The translations under genes were made by a program, and so were the position numbers. Under the pieces are notes generated by a model. The model did no database searches. It had not been told where the DNA came from and worked only from the letters and a program-made list of their open reading frames with translations. A stretch of DNA of 64,000 nt from an uncultured Verrucomicrobiae bacterium (lineage in GTDB: Bacteria; Verrucomicrobiota; Verrucomicrobiia; Limisphaerales; AAA164-E04): the NCBI GenBank assembly GCA_951813855.1, contig OX638380.1, positions 2,300,876-2,364,875 of the forward strand. The letters are read 5' to 3'. Of this stretch, positions 50,979 through 60,505 are shown piece after piece. Positions within the stretch are counted from its first letter, which is position 1; every line of letters starts with the position of its first letter.

Positions 50979-52518
50979 GGGCTCTAGCCAAAATAAACTA
51001 TCTGTTTTCCGTGTATGTATCAAATGTATTATTTACATTCATGGGGCTTTAATTTATAATTCCATTCACCATGAAACTTCTCTTTAGTCAAACGCAAATC
51101 TTGCATTTGTTCGTCAGTAATTTTTATGCCCGTCTGATATTTGGATTCATCTAGATCACAGTTTATTTTCAACCCATTTTTAGTTGTTGTATTGCTAATC
51201 AAATTAACTATGGTTTCATAATTGGTTAATGGGCGTCCCCGCCAATTCATTGAAATATATGAAAACATTTGATGTTCAATTTTATTCCACTTGCTCGTAC
51301 CAGGTGGAAAATGACAAACTGATATTTCCATACTAAGTTCATCAGCCAGTTTTTGTAACTCGGTTTTCCATAATTTATTACGACTACCATTTGAACCTCC
51401 TCCATCAGCTGTAATTAATAGCTTCTTGGCCTTGGGATGTTTTTTTCGTCCCATTGCTAGCCACCATCGACGAATAGTTTCTACCGCAAATTCCGCAGTA
51501 TCGTGATCAGTGCCTATACTTACCCAACCCGTATTGGTGTTAATATCAAACACGCCATAGGGATTTGCTTTAGGTAGTTTTGGATCAGGGAAATCATGCA
51601 TTTTGACTAGTTCAGGATTTCCATTCGGATGCCATTCTTTCCCCATATTTTTGTGCTGTCCCACCAATTCCTTTTTTTTGGTGTCAACCGAAATCACGGG
51701 TTCATTTTCCTTCAGGAATTTCCGAGATTTGCGTTCAATATATCGAAATTGCTGGTCTCGATCGGGATGCTGGTTGCCTTCTAGCGTCTTCTGGTTGCCT
51801 TGAAGGCTGTATCCCATTTCATGGAGCAAACGATTTACGGTGCGTTCACTTATCTGATGTCCCATTTCATTTAATTTGGTTTTGATTTGTTCAGCACTTT
51901 TGCAGGTCCAACGCAACGGATTTTCAGGATCACCTCGAGTTTCGGGTTCGATAAGATTATTCAGATCTGACAAAAGAGTCTTGTCGTGTTTAACTAATAA
52001 TTTCCGTCCCCCTCCTGCTTTCCTTTGGCGATTTTTCTCCGAAATTGCTCCCGTTTTTAATTCATTAATTCCCGCTCGAATCGTAGTGCGGCTAGCACCC
52101 GTAGCTTCGTGAACTATTTCTATTCCACCCCTACCAATGGCTATTGCCTCGGATGCTAGCCAATGACGCTTAATCAATTCTTGGAAGTTTGGCTCCAAGC
52201 TCAGATATTTTTTTCTGATAACGGCAACCTGATCGCTCACGCTTAATCATATCATGCATATTTCATTTTTTCAACCTTTAAAAGTAATTAATTCTAATTC
52301 GTTGGTTGTCAAAGGATTGGAAACTAAGATTTACCGTCATCAAGCCTCTCAAAAACCATTGAATCGACCTAAATAGGTTGATAACTTCCAGCTTTAAATA
52401 AACCATCGAAATCAGTTTTTAAATTACCAGAGAGATTATCCGTCCATTAACATGTCAGAATGAAATTCTGATAAAAGATTTAATCATTTAAACAAATATG
52501 TTATTTAGGCGAGAGCCC
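50979..52518 (-). mobile_element. ISAzo13 copy C, complete
   Basis: 1,540 bp with ends GGGCTCTAGCC (50979) and GGCGAGAGCCC (52518). The left flank is TTA (of copy A) but the right flank is TAA of the divergent copy D. The insertion has therefore been followed by an adjacent deletion or recombination that removed the 5' part of D. It is the only uninterrupted copy in the window and the reference for the others. A 278-bp non-coding 5' region precedes the gene. Confidence 0.92.
51029..52240 (-). CDS. ISAzo13-family transposase (intact)
   Basis: 403 residues, GTG start (MSDQVAVIRKKYLSLEP). N-terminal HTH (GRGGIEIVHEATGASRTTIR), GGGRK linker, second wHTH (SAEQIKTKLNEMGHQISERT, LLHEMGYSLQGNQKTLEG). 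DDE domain: D in EPVISVDTKKKELVG, D in LLITADGGGSNGSRN, E in STSKWNKIEHQ-type motif (TSKWNKIEHQMFSYI). Belongs to the Rhodopirellula-type/ISAzo13 family common in Planctomycetes and Verrucomicrobia. Likely the active source of the expansion seen around it. Confidence 0.95.
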   Translation of the reverse strand: MSDQVAVIRKKYLSLEPNFQELIKRHWLASEAIAIGRGGIEIVHEATGASRTTIRAGINELKTGAISEKNRQRKAGGGRKLLVKHDKTLLSDLNNLIEPETRGDPENPLRWTCKSAEQIKTKLNEMGHQISERTVNRLLHEMGYSLQGNQKTLEGNQHPDRDQQFRYIERKSRKFLKENEPVISVDTKKKELVGQHKNMGKEWHPNGNPELVKMHDFPDPKLPKANPYGVFDINTNTGWVSIGTDHDTAEFAVETIRRWWLAMGRKKHPKAKKLLITADGGGSNGSRNKLWKTELQKLADELSMEISVCHFPPGTSKWNKIEHQMFSYISMNWRGRPLTNYETIVNLISNTTTKNGLKINCDLDESKYQTGIKITDEQMQDLRLTKEKFHGEWNYKLKPHECK

Positions 52519-53696
52519 TAATTGGTTAGCCAGTGAGGCCTTGTCTCTTGGTCGAGGTGGTATTGAACGCGTTCATGAAGCTACCGGTGTCAGTCGCAAT
52601 ACTATTCGATCGGGAATCAAAGAGATTAAAAATGGTCAGGTTCTTAATGAAGAACGTCAACGGAAAACAGGAGCGGGACGGAAATCATTAAAAGAACTCG
52701 ATCCAACCTTATTGTCAGATCTCGATGACCTCATTGATTCAGAGACTCGAGGAGATCCTGAAAATCCACTTCGATGGACCTGCAAAAGTGCCCTGCGATT
52801 AAAAGAACAATTGAATCAAATGAGACCTAAGGTAGGTGAACGGTCAGTTAATCAATTGCTTCATGATATGGGCTATAGTCTTCAAAGCAACAAAAAGACC
52901 TTAGAAGGCAATCAGCATCCTGACCGAGATCAACAATTTCAATTTATGGAACGCAAAACTCGAGCATTTCAGAAAACCAATCAACCGGTGATTTCGGTGG
53001 ATGCCAAGAAAAAGGAAAACCTAGGCCAGTACCGTAATCCAGGGAGAGAATGGAGGCCCGTAGGAGACCCCGAACTGGTCAACATGCATGACTTTCCCGA
53101 TAAAAACCAATCGAAAGGCGTTCCCTATGGCGTGTATGATGTCCAGAAAAACACCGGATTGGTTAGCGTGGGAACTGATCATGATACTGCGGAGTTCGCA
53201 GTAGAAACGATTCGCCGGTGGTGGTTATCAATGGGACGAAAAGTATATTCCGATGCCAAGGAACTATTGCTCATGGCTGACGGAGGAGGATCGAATGGCA
53301 GTCGTAATCAGTTGTGAAAAACTGAATTACAAAAATTAGCCGATGAATTAGAATTGGAAATTACGATTTGTCATTTCCCTCCGGGAACCAGCAAGTGGAA
53401 TAAAATTGAACATCGAATGTTTTCATATATTTCACAAAATTGGAGTGGTCGTCCTTTAACCGATCATCAAACTGTAGTGGATTTGATCGGTAATACCACA
53501 ACCAAATCAGGGTTGAAAATCGAATGCGAATTGGACAAAAACCACTATCCTACAGGAAAGAAAATTAGCGATGAACAATTCCATGAATTGAGCATTAAAA
53601 AGAATAGTTTTCATAGAGAATGGAATTATACGATAGAACCTAATAAAAAATAAAATTAAATACAATCGAATGTTCAAGTTATAAATGCGAGAGTCC
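52519..53696 (+). pseudogene. Divergent ISAzo13 copy D, 5'-truncated, one stop
   Basis: Transposase from NWLASEALSLGRGGIERVHE to 53653 with TGA at 53315-53317 (SRNQL*KTELQKLADE, Trp to stop). It differs throughout from the other copies (MRPKVGERSVNQLLHDMGYS, SVDAKKKENLGQYRNPGREW), so it is a different ISAzo13 species. Right end GCGAGAGTCC at 53696 followed by TTA 53697-53699, matching the TTA at 50976-50978 of copy A. Its left end is lost at the junction with copy C. Confidence 0.88.
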
Positions 53697-54433
53697 TTAA
53701 TCAATTCTTGGAAGTTTGGCTCCAAGCTCAGATATTTTTTTCTGATAACGGCAACCTGATCGCTCACGCTTAATCATATCATACATATTTCATTTTTTCA
53801 ACCTTTAAAAGTAATTAATTCTAATTCGTTGGTTGTCAAAGGATTGGAAACTAAGATTTACCGTCATCAAGCCTCTCAAAAACCATTGAATCGACCTAAA
53901 TGGGTTGATAACTTCCAGCTCTAAATAAACCATCGAAATCAGTTTTTAGATTACCAGAGAGATTATCCGTCCATTAACATGTCAGAATGAAATTCCGATA
54001 AAAGATTTAATCATTTGAACAAATATGTTATTTAGGCGAGAGCCCCTACCAATGGCTATTGCCTCGGATGCTAGCCAATGACGCTTAATCAATTCTTGGA
54101 AGTTTGGCTCCAAGCTCAGATATTTATTTCTGATAACGGCAACCTGATCGCTCACGCTTAATCATATCATACATATTTCATTTTTTCAACCTTTAAAAGT
54201 AATTAATTCTAATTCGTTGGTTGTCAAAGGATTGGAAACTAAGATTTACCGTCATCAAGCCTCTCAAAAACCATTGAATCGACCTAAATGGGTTAATAAC
54301 TTCCAGCTTTAAATAAACCATCGAAATCAGTTTTTAAATAACCAGAGAGATTATCCGTCCATTAGCATGTCAGAATGAAATTCTGATAAAAGATTTAATC
54401 ATTTGAACAAATATGTTATTTAGGCGAGAGCTC
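53697..54433 (-). repeat. Two tandem ISAzo13 5' ends (copies A and E)
   Basis: 53697-54045 is the 5' end of copy A, and 54046-54433 repeats the same region (start codon context GCTCACGCTTAATCATATCA) as a fragment of copy E beginning inside codon GRGG. Both end in GCGAGAGC(C/T)C. They encode only the first amino acids of the transposase. Confidence 0.88.
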
Positions 54434-54484
54434 TTAGTCGATTTTTATTTTTCAATCAGTTTTTATCGGAGCCATTGTCACCTC
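54434..54484 (+). repeat. Element-boundary repeat, copy c (interrupted by nest)
   Basis: TTAGTCGATTTTTATTTTTC...GAGCCATTGTCACCTCC, the third copy of the repeat at 31893 and 35616. The ISAzo13 nest entered exactly at its TTA, and the sequence to its left (before 44467) is different DNA behind the IS21. After about 54490 it diverges from the other two copies. Confidence 0.75.
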
Positions 54485-54821
54485 CCGTGTCCGAGCAGTC
54501 CGCTTGCTGCGTCACGGCGCCTGTCCATTCTTGAACTGTCGCACCCCTTCGCGGGATGCTCGTCGCTTCCCTTGATCTCAGCAGATCGACTTTCTCTCTT
54601 TCCGCTTGACCGTACCAACCTGACGAATCCCCGCGAATTTCTGCGCAAAACCCTTGATTTTCAAGGGTATCAGGAAAAAAGTGACCCTGTGCTTCCCACT
54701 GACCAAGTGCCCTGGTTACATGTGCCAATGCAGGTATTAACCCGTATTCGGGCAGTCATCATGCATGCATGGACATTGTTCGCTGACTGTTTCAGTGACG
54801 CCAGCCTGTGGTGCCTTAAAG

Positions 54822-54850
54822 CGTAAGTCGTTGATTACCAACGACTTACG
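54822..54850 (+). promoter_or_regulatory. Perfect hairpin before IS10-like transposase
   Basis: 12-bp perfect stem CGTAAGTCGTTG / CAACGACTTACG with a 5-nt loop (ATTAC), about 85 bp before the transposase start. It could attenuate read-through transcription into the element or fold in the leader mRNA, as IS10-type elements protect themselves from outside transcription. This role is inference. Confidence 0.6.
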
Positions 54851-54933
54851 AAAAATTCTAAAAAGCTTGACTCTGATCAACAGTTCACGTTCAATGTGTC
54901 GAACCGGACATTGTCCTTTGATCAGAGAAGATT

Positions 54934-56139
54934 ATGCATGTATTGACTGTGTTGACCATGTTGCGTTGCTGGATTACCGATTACGCCATAATTGGCCACA
55001 AGGCTCGGGTCGAAGCTCTGCTAGCGGCAGTGATCGCGCTACTCAAAGGCGATACCCTGACGCTGACAATGCTAGGGCGCAACCGAGACGGGGCGGCGCT
55101 ATCCAAGCACAAAATCAAGGCGATTGACCGACTACTCGGCAATTATCACCGGTATAAAGAACTGATGGGATTCTATACCGCCATGGCTGCGACATTGCTG
55201 ATGAATGTCAGAAAACCAGTGATTCTCGTCGACTGGGCAGATACAGGGGTCACGACCAACGACAAGTTGATGATACTCAGAGCAGCGGTACCTGTCAAAG
55301 GACGGTCGATGGTCATCTACGAAGAAGTGCATCCTGAACGCAAATACAACAACGACAAAGTTCACCGAACGTTCATTCGGAGGCTCATGTCCTTGTTGCC
55401 GGAAGGCTGCAAACCCATCGTGGTTACGGATGCAGGATACCGTGTGCCATGGTATCAAGATGTATTGGATCATGGTGGACATTTCCTCGGACGTGTACGA
55501 GGCTAAGTCAGGTATCAGGACCCGGAGACAAAGGACTGGAGCCTGATTTCAACGCTCTACGCCAAGGCCACAGCCCGCATTCGACATATCGGATCGACAT
55601 GTTTGACAGTCACCAAATGCTTCAGCTGCAAGCTGTATCTGGTGAGGGGCCAACAACGAAAGACCGGGAAGAAAAGAAATGCCAGGAACAAATCCAGGAA
55701 TGCAAAATACCAGCTCAGTTACAAAACCCCATGGCTTCTGGCCACCTCATTGCCTCATGAACGAAGAACCGCAAAACTCATCAAGCGAATCTACTCACAG
55801 CGAATGCAGATCGAAGAAAATTTCCGGGATTTGAAAAGTCACCGATTCGGTTTTGGGCTCCGCGATGCATCTACCAAGAGTCCTGAGCGTGGTGCCATCC
55901 TTCTCCTCATAGCTGCCGTTGCCACATTTGCGCTCTGGCTTCTGGGATTTGCTGGAACTACTCGTGGAATAGCAAAACATTTTCAGGCCAATACCATTCG
56001 AAATCGAGCCGTTCTTTCCATAGTGTATCTGGGAAAAGAGGTGTGGAAAAACCAGAAGTTTATATTCACACTGGAAGAACTGAACCAAGCAATGGAACAT
56101 CTGAAAAAACTGTTGTTTGAGGAGTCTCAATATATTTAA
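54934..56139 (+). pseudogene. IS10-like transposase, one stop codon
   Basis: 401 codons with one TAA at 55504-55506 (HFLGRVRG*VRYQDPETKDW, where IS10 has RVRGK, so AAA to TAA). LTLTMLGRNRDGAALSKHKI, D in VILVDWADTG, D in PIVVTDAGYRVPWY, YSQRMQIEENFRDLKS with the catalytic Glu, HFQANTIRNRAVLS. The lesion falls before the catalytic Glu, so the product is inactive. Confidence 0.9.
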
Positions 56140-56366
56140 AACCGTCTAAAAAATCGAGGGGATCCTTTAGCGTACCAACTCCGTCCGACAGATTGGCCCC
56201 TACGACCGATGCAATGAACCTGGCACCTCGTGCCCCAAGTGTCGCATTGTAATTTTAGCGCTATAACGAGTCGTTGCGATTGCTTCCAACCAGAGAGATA
56301 GTTGATGGACGAAATTCGCACCCGTTGAATGTATGAGGCTTTACACGGCGCATATGCACCCAAAGA

Positions 56367-59306
56367 TTATTGTTCTGTTTCATCTATAATGACATTGTTC
56401 GCAGCTTTAGCAGCATGTGTATATGGACAGAGCCATGCGGCACCTGTGTCTTGGAATGTGTTGATATTGCGGTGTATCCATCTGGCCGAATTATAGTATA
56501 CATTTGTGCTCGGACGTAAGGATGGTTCCAGTACATTTAAAATTTCCAGTATATGTCCTGTTACTAACATTTGTGATGTTAAGTCTGTTTCTTGACCGTG
56601 TCCTATGTATCGGCACCAATTCCACTCCCATGATCCACCATCAGATTGACGTTCAGTTAAATCATTCACAATAGTTTTGATATATTGTTCTAATCTGCTT
56701 CTTGTCTGATTTTCAAGCACATTATGTTTAATATCAGCATTGTATATCTGGACTAAAGCCCCTGCAATATGCGTGCCGGCGCAGCTATGTTTTGATAGAT
56801 CTTGATCTATCAGATGTGTTGCCAGCAAATCAAATGTTGTCAATTCCCCAAACCGATTGGACCATTCTTTCTTTGGTGGCAAATACTTTGCATAGGCCAT
56901 TGTGGTCCAAGCTAATTCTTCTTGTTCTAAACCAAAGCGTGCAATGGATTCATTTAATATATCCTCTATGATTAATTGTTCATCAATAAGATAAATCGGT
57001 GTATCCAGCGGCAAACCCATAGTAGCAAATGTAGATAAGCATTGATCTCGGTGTAATTCTCCTATATCCGATCCTATAGTTATGTCACTTGTAATATGAT
57101 AGCGCACTCCATCCCTGGTTCTCACGAATGGACTTTTGCCTAATATTTCCTTCGCATATGTTTCGTCGGTAAGTATAGATAAAGCATCTTCGCCGGAAGT
57201 CATTGTTGGGATATCTGTATTGCCTGTGTTGTAAAACAGCAGAAGATGGCATAATCCCGAAAGCGTCATGTAATTTTCATGCGTGTTCTTATTCCAGATA
57301 TTGGCCAGTGTCGGTAATTTAGCATTCGTAATACTATGTAAATATTCTGTATATTCATCACGTGGATTAACATTCCAACGGACAGATCGTAATTTCCATG
57401 GTGTAGTCTGGTGCAGCAAATATCGCTTTGGAGTAGAAGCGATAAATACAGATTGCAGACCTGTGCTCCAACGGCTTGATTCTGGTTTGTGAAATAATAT
57501 ATCCCATCCTATATCCGTTTGGGTTATATTTTTTACACGCAATGTTTCTAATCCACACTTGACCCGTATATCTCGGGGATTAGCGACTATTACTGAATGT
57601 TTCAACGTTTCCAATACTAACTCCACATATTGAATATCCTTGGCAAATATAATTGCCAACGGGCAGAGCTCTCCAGGTTCATTAATAAAAAAATCTCTTT
57701 CAGTAGGCCATCCTACCCTGTCGTAAGGTATTCCACTAGGACCGTCATCTAGATTTATTTGCGTTCTGTTCTGTACAGATGTTTTCTTTGCTCTGTCCAT
57801 GTCCTTATATATTGTTTCCAGTTCTGTTTTGTCAATACTGCTCGAAAATGCATAATTACTATCTTGAAGGCCATACTGCATAATCAGCCATGCACATGCA
57901 GATACCAAAACAAAAATCCCACGCAAGTTACCTTGACCTGTCCCCATCACTATCCATGTCGTAGCCGTCGTAGAAATTGCTAATGCAGCAGAGAAATCTA
58001 CCATATATCGTGAAGATAAAACAGGAACGTATAGATAAAACATAAATAGTAAGATCACAGATGTTATACCCCATATACTGGAGATTATAACGTATTTATT
58101 TCCATTTACAATTTCACACCCTGCAACACGGTGCTTTTTTCTAACGTTACGTATTAGCATTTTTGCGGATATATACAATATAAAACACAATGACGTCAAC
58201 ATAAATAATAAATGACTTATATCATGGGTTTTAAAATACATTTCCCTCCAGCGTACCGTATCCGACTGCAAAGGAAAAATAGATTCGTTATAAGCGTCCA
58301 AATGAAACTTGTTGCTTGCAAAAAATAAGGCTCCTAATAGTTCTTTGCAGGCATCGACTAATCCTATATCCTGATAGGGGTAATCGAACTTAGTAGCATA
58401 CATTGTAGGAACGTCGTATTGCATATTCAGCTTGTGTCCGAATTCCTTGCCGTCGCCAAATCTCTGTTCATTGGTTTTATAAAGCATGCAAATCATTCCG
58501 ATAAATATAAAGATGCCAATAATAAAATGGTACCAATGCCTAATCTTATGTATCAAAATCTCACGTAAACACGTATTGCCGTTTCGGTAGATAATAGTAT
58601 TTAAATAATTTCTCCAAACAATAAAAGCTGTAATTATAGTTGCTGTTCCGTACAATATTAGCGTTGGACGAATAAATCCACCAAACCCGGCAAGAATACA
58701 TATTGTCCATAGCTGCATTCTTGAAGGATTATGCACAAATATCAATAACGCTGAAAATTCCAGTATAGCATACATATATCCATATGCTATCACTTCCTCC
58801 CATACGTATCCTCTCGTTTGCATCAATGTAATGAACGTCGGAAATAACATAATTATGGGATATATTGCAAAAACATGCATTATGCCGGGTATTACACTAT
58901 GCATAGAAATCTTCGCGTTTCGAGTATTTATTGCTTTCAGTAACGCAATCAACAATATGCAAGACACCAACATAGAAAAAATCCCAAAAGCCAAACGATC
59001 AGGAAATGTATCATAACCTAGCAAACGTGCCATTATTTCGAAAGGGTATCTCCATACCGGAACTCCCAATCCCCATACTTGATTAATACTTTGGTTAGTC
59101 CATGTATGATCATGTAACAGATCATTTACATCATTACCCAATGACAACCTAAGATCTATCAATGCGTCAGTCTGTTGTCGCAGTGGTATTGAAGGAGAAT
59201 ACCATTTCCCCCATTGTTCCACCCATCCTGTAACAAACAACAACAGCACACCGTATGCAATGGATAGCAGACATATGCGCACGAAGGGTACTCCTTGATG
59301 TTTCAT
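56367..59306 (-). CDS. Large membrane protein with helical C-terminal domain
   Basis: 979 residues. About the first 500 residues hold some ten hydrophobic helices (SIAYGVLLLFVTGWVEQ, GIMHVFAIYPIIMLFPTFIT, VILLFMFYLYVPVLSSRYMV), a topology like GT-C/PMT-type glycosyltransferases, although I see no diagnostic motif. Residues about 500-660 are a soluble segment. Residues about 790-979 are helical repeats (EELAWTTMAYAKYLPP, HIAGALVQIYNADIK, QSDGGSWEWNWCRYIGHGQE, MLVTGHILEILNVLEP) resembling an alpha/alpha toroid. AT-rich, last gene of a minus-strand cluster. Function unknown. Confidence 0.7.
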   Translation of the reverse strand: MKHQGVPFVRICLLSIAYGVLLLFVTGWVEQWGKWYSPSIPLRQQTDALIDLRLSLGNDVNDLLHDHTWTNQSINQVWGLGVPVWRYPFEIMARLLGYDTFPDRLAFGIFSMLVSCILLIALLKAINTRNAKISMHSVIPGIMHVFAIYPIIMLFPTFITLMQTRGYVWEEVIAYGYMYAILEFSALLIFVHNPSRMQLWTICILAGFGGFIRPTLILYGTATIITAFIVWRNYLNTIIYRNGNTCLREILIHKIRHWYHFIIGIFIFIGMICMLYKTNEQRFGDGKEFGHKLNMQYDVPTMYATKFDYPYQDIGLVDACKELLGALFFASNKFHLDAYNESIFPLQSDTVRWREMYFKTHDISHLLFMLTSLCFILYISAKMLIRNVRKKHRVAGCEIVNGNKYVIISSIWGITSVILLFMFYLYVPVLSSRYMVDFSAALAISTTATTWIVMGTGQGNLRGIFVLVSACAWLIMQYGLQDSNYAFSSSIDKTELETIYKDMDRAKKTSVQNRTQINLDDGPSGIPYDRVGWPTERDFFINEPGELCPLAIIFAKDIQYVELVLETLKHSVIVANPRDIRVKCGLETLRVKNITQTDIGWDILFHKPESSRWSTGLQSVFIASTPKRYLLHQTTPWKLRSVRWNVNPRDEYTEYLHSITNAKLPTLANIWNKNTHENYMTLSGLCHLLLFYNTGNTDIPTMTSGEDALSILTDETYAKEILGKSPFVRTRDGVRYHITSDITIGSDIGELHRDQCLSTFATMGLPLDTPIYLIDEQLIIEDILNESIARFGLEQEELAWTTMAYAKYLPPKKEWSNRFGELTTFDLLATHLIDQDLSKHSCAGTHIAGALVQIYNADIKHNVLENQTRSRLEQYIKTIVNDLTERQSDGGSWEWNWCRYIGHGQETDLTSQMLVTGHILEILNVLEPSLRPSTNVYYNSARWIHRNINTFQDTGAAWLCPYTHAAKAANNVIIDETEQ

Positions 59307-59425
59307 CTGTCACAATCCCCGAAAAACATAAAATGTAGCATTAGTTGCAACATGAAATATCTGGGGCATCATCATTAATTGCGTTTATCACATTTGCCAT
59401 GCAATCGGTCGCTCATTTGCCATTA

Positions 59426-60505
59426 TCATTCTGATTGACCTGAGTGTTTCCGATGCTTAGATAAAAAGCGGGATTTAACGAAATTTCTTAATAACATTCC
59501 GGCGCAAACACCTAATGTTAAGGCTATCAGTACGCGTATAAATGCAGTATAGGTGAAATAATTTCCAGCATTTATATATCCGGTGAAATTGCTGGCGTAT
59601 TTTGATACATTGTCTAACATGTCTATACCACCTCCACTTACATGTACATACTTGTTTTCCGCAATATATTGTATAGTTCCCGGAAGTATTTTAGGTGTAA
59701 ATACACTTTCCGGAAAAGCATCTCCCGTTTCACATTTGAGTATCCTCACCTGACGTTCTTCGTACAACTCGTTGGTATGTTCATCGTACCTCTTGTATGT
59801 AAACACATTCGGTACCCATATTTCTTTTGCAATGCTTCTTAACTGCTTGGTTTCCAATACGAATAAAGCTTTGTTCGCATCGCTGCTTCTCTCTATGCGT
59901 TTCAACACACAATATCCTTTATTTATTGCCAACCATATATATTCTTTATCTTCAACATTTATCAAAATGCATTTTTCTCCCAATATGATATCTTCTTTCT
60001 TTTCAACGCTATAATTACCATTTAATATTATATCAGCTATCGGCCTATGTGCATCCGCACTTGTATACTGTTTCAAAGGCATCGACGGCATGATATGCAC
60101 AATAGATGTGTTATGAAATTTTCCAGGTATAACTTCATTTGTTCTTGTAGTGGATTTTGATAGTGCCCGGTTAAAAGTCCATACATGATGCGTTGTTTCG
60201 TTATATACAAAATATTCCTGACTAAATGGATCTTCACGCCAATTATCACCTTCTTCTACTCCAGCTTCCATAATATACAAATATCCTGCAGAATCCACAG
60301 CATGGGTGTGTCTGTATCTTTTATGCAAATCTTCGTGTAATAGACTTATGGATTCGTACTCTACATACCAACGATTAACTAGATGTCGTGAAAAGTGCAA
60401 CTTCATGTCCACTTCTGTAGCATTAGCTATAAGCATGCATGATATCCACACATAACACATATGATTGTATCTCATTTGCAGTATGTATAGTATCATTTTT
60501 TCCAA
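59426..60505 (-). CDS. Secreted/tail-anchored protein, paralogue of the next
   Basis: Up to 359 residues. The ATG at 60505 overlaps the upstream gene by 13 bp. A later ATG (60475, MRYNHMCYVWISCMLIANA) gives a better signal peptide. C-terminal helix FIRVLIALTLGVCAGMLL followed by a basic tail (KSRFLSKHRKHSG) suggests anchoring in the inner membrane. The EIWVPNVFTYKRYDEHTNEL region parallels DIWLPNIVTSERV of the neighbouring protein, so the two are diverged paralogues. The overall look (beta-rich, ILGEKCILINVEDKEYIWL) recalls LolA-type lipoprotein-carrier folds, but this is tentative. Confidence 0.68.
   Translation of the reverse strand: MEKMILYILQMRYNHMCYVWISCMLIANATEVDMKLHFSRHLVNRWYVEYESISLLHEDLHKRYRHTHAVDSAGYLYIMEAGVEEGDNWREDPFSQEYFVYNETTHHVWTFNRALSKSTTRTNEVIPGKFHNTSIVHIMPSMPLKQYTSADAHRPIADIILNGNYSVEKKEDIILGEKCILINVEDKEYIWLAINKGYCVLKRIERSSDANKALFVLETKQLRSIAKEIWVPNVFTYKRYDEHTNELYEERQVRILKCETGDAFPESVFTPKILPGTIQYIAENKYVHVSGGGIDMLDNVSKYASNFTGYINAGNYFTYTAFIRVLIALTLGVCAGMLLRNFVKSRFLSKHRKHSGQSE

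Larger units (their letters stand above)
44520..53767 (-). pseudogene. ISAzo13 transposase of copy A, in four pieces
   Basis: Start GTG at 53767, then 50978-50659, 47141-46501 and 44701-44520. One T is missing in a T-run at 46962-46968 (seven versus eight in the intact copy), shifting the frame after ISVDTKK. The remaining sequence follows the intact copy at 51029-52240 closely (GVFDINTNTGWVSVGTDHD, FPPGTSKWNKIEHQMFSYIS). Broken by guests and by the frameshift. Confidence 0.85.
44470..54433. mobile_element. Second nest: hybrid ISAzo13 with five guests
   Basis: Left end GGGCTCTCGCC (44470) and right end GCGAGAGCTC (54433) are flanked by TTA (44467-44469 and 54434-54436). Inside lies copy A (44470-54045), interrupted by an ISNCY-like element, by ISAzo13 copy B (itself carrying an IS66), and by copies C and D. 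A's own coding pieces (44520-44701, 46501-47141, 50659-50978, 53700-53767) sum to 1,211 bp, one less than the intact 1,212. 54046-54433 is a 5' fragment of yet another copy (E). A sitting in E, with later recombination between their 3' halves, explains the arrangement. Confidence 0.87.
54620..56170 (+). mobile_element. IS10-like (IS4 family) insertion sequence
   Basis: 1,551 bp. Left end CTGACGAATCCCCGCGAATT, right end (complement) CTAAAGGATCCCCTCGATTT, similar to IS10-type ends. The 9-bp duplication CGTACCAAC is at 54611-54619 and 56171-56179, the size expected for the IS10 group. The flanking sequences belong to neither nest. Confidence 0.92.

Noticed and set aside
21875..54433. Repeats in the two nests might be a CRISPR array or tandem repeat.
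   Set aside because: Repeated blocks are long, contain transposase sequence, have GGGCTCTCGCC-type ends and target duplications, and are not evenly spaced.
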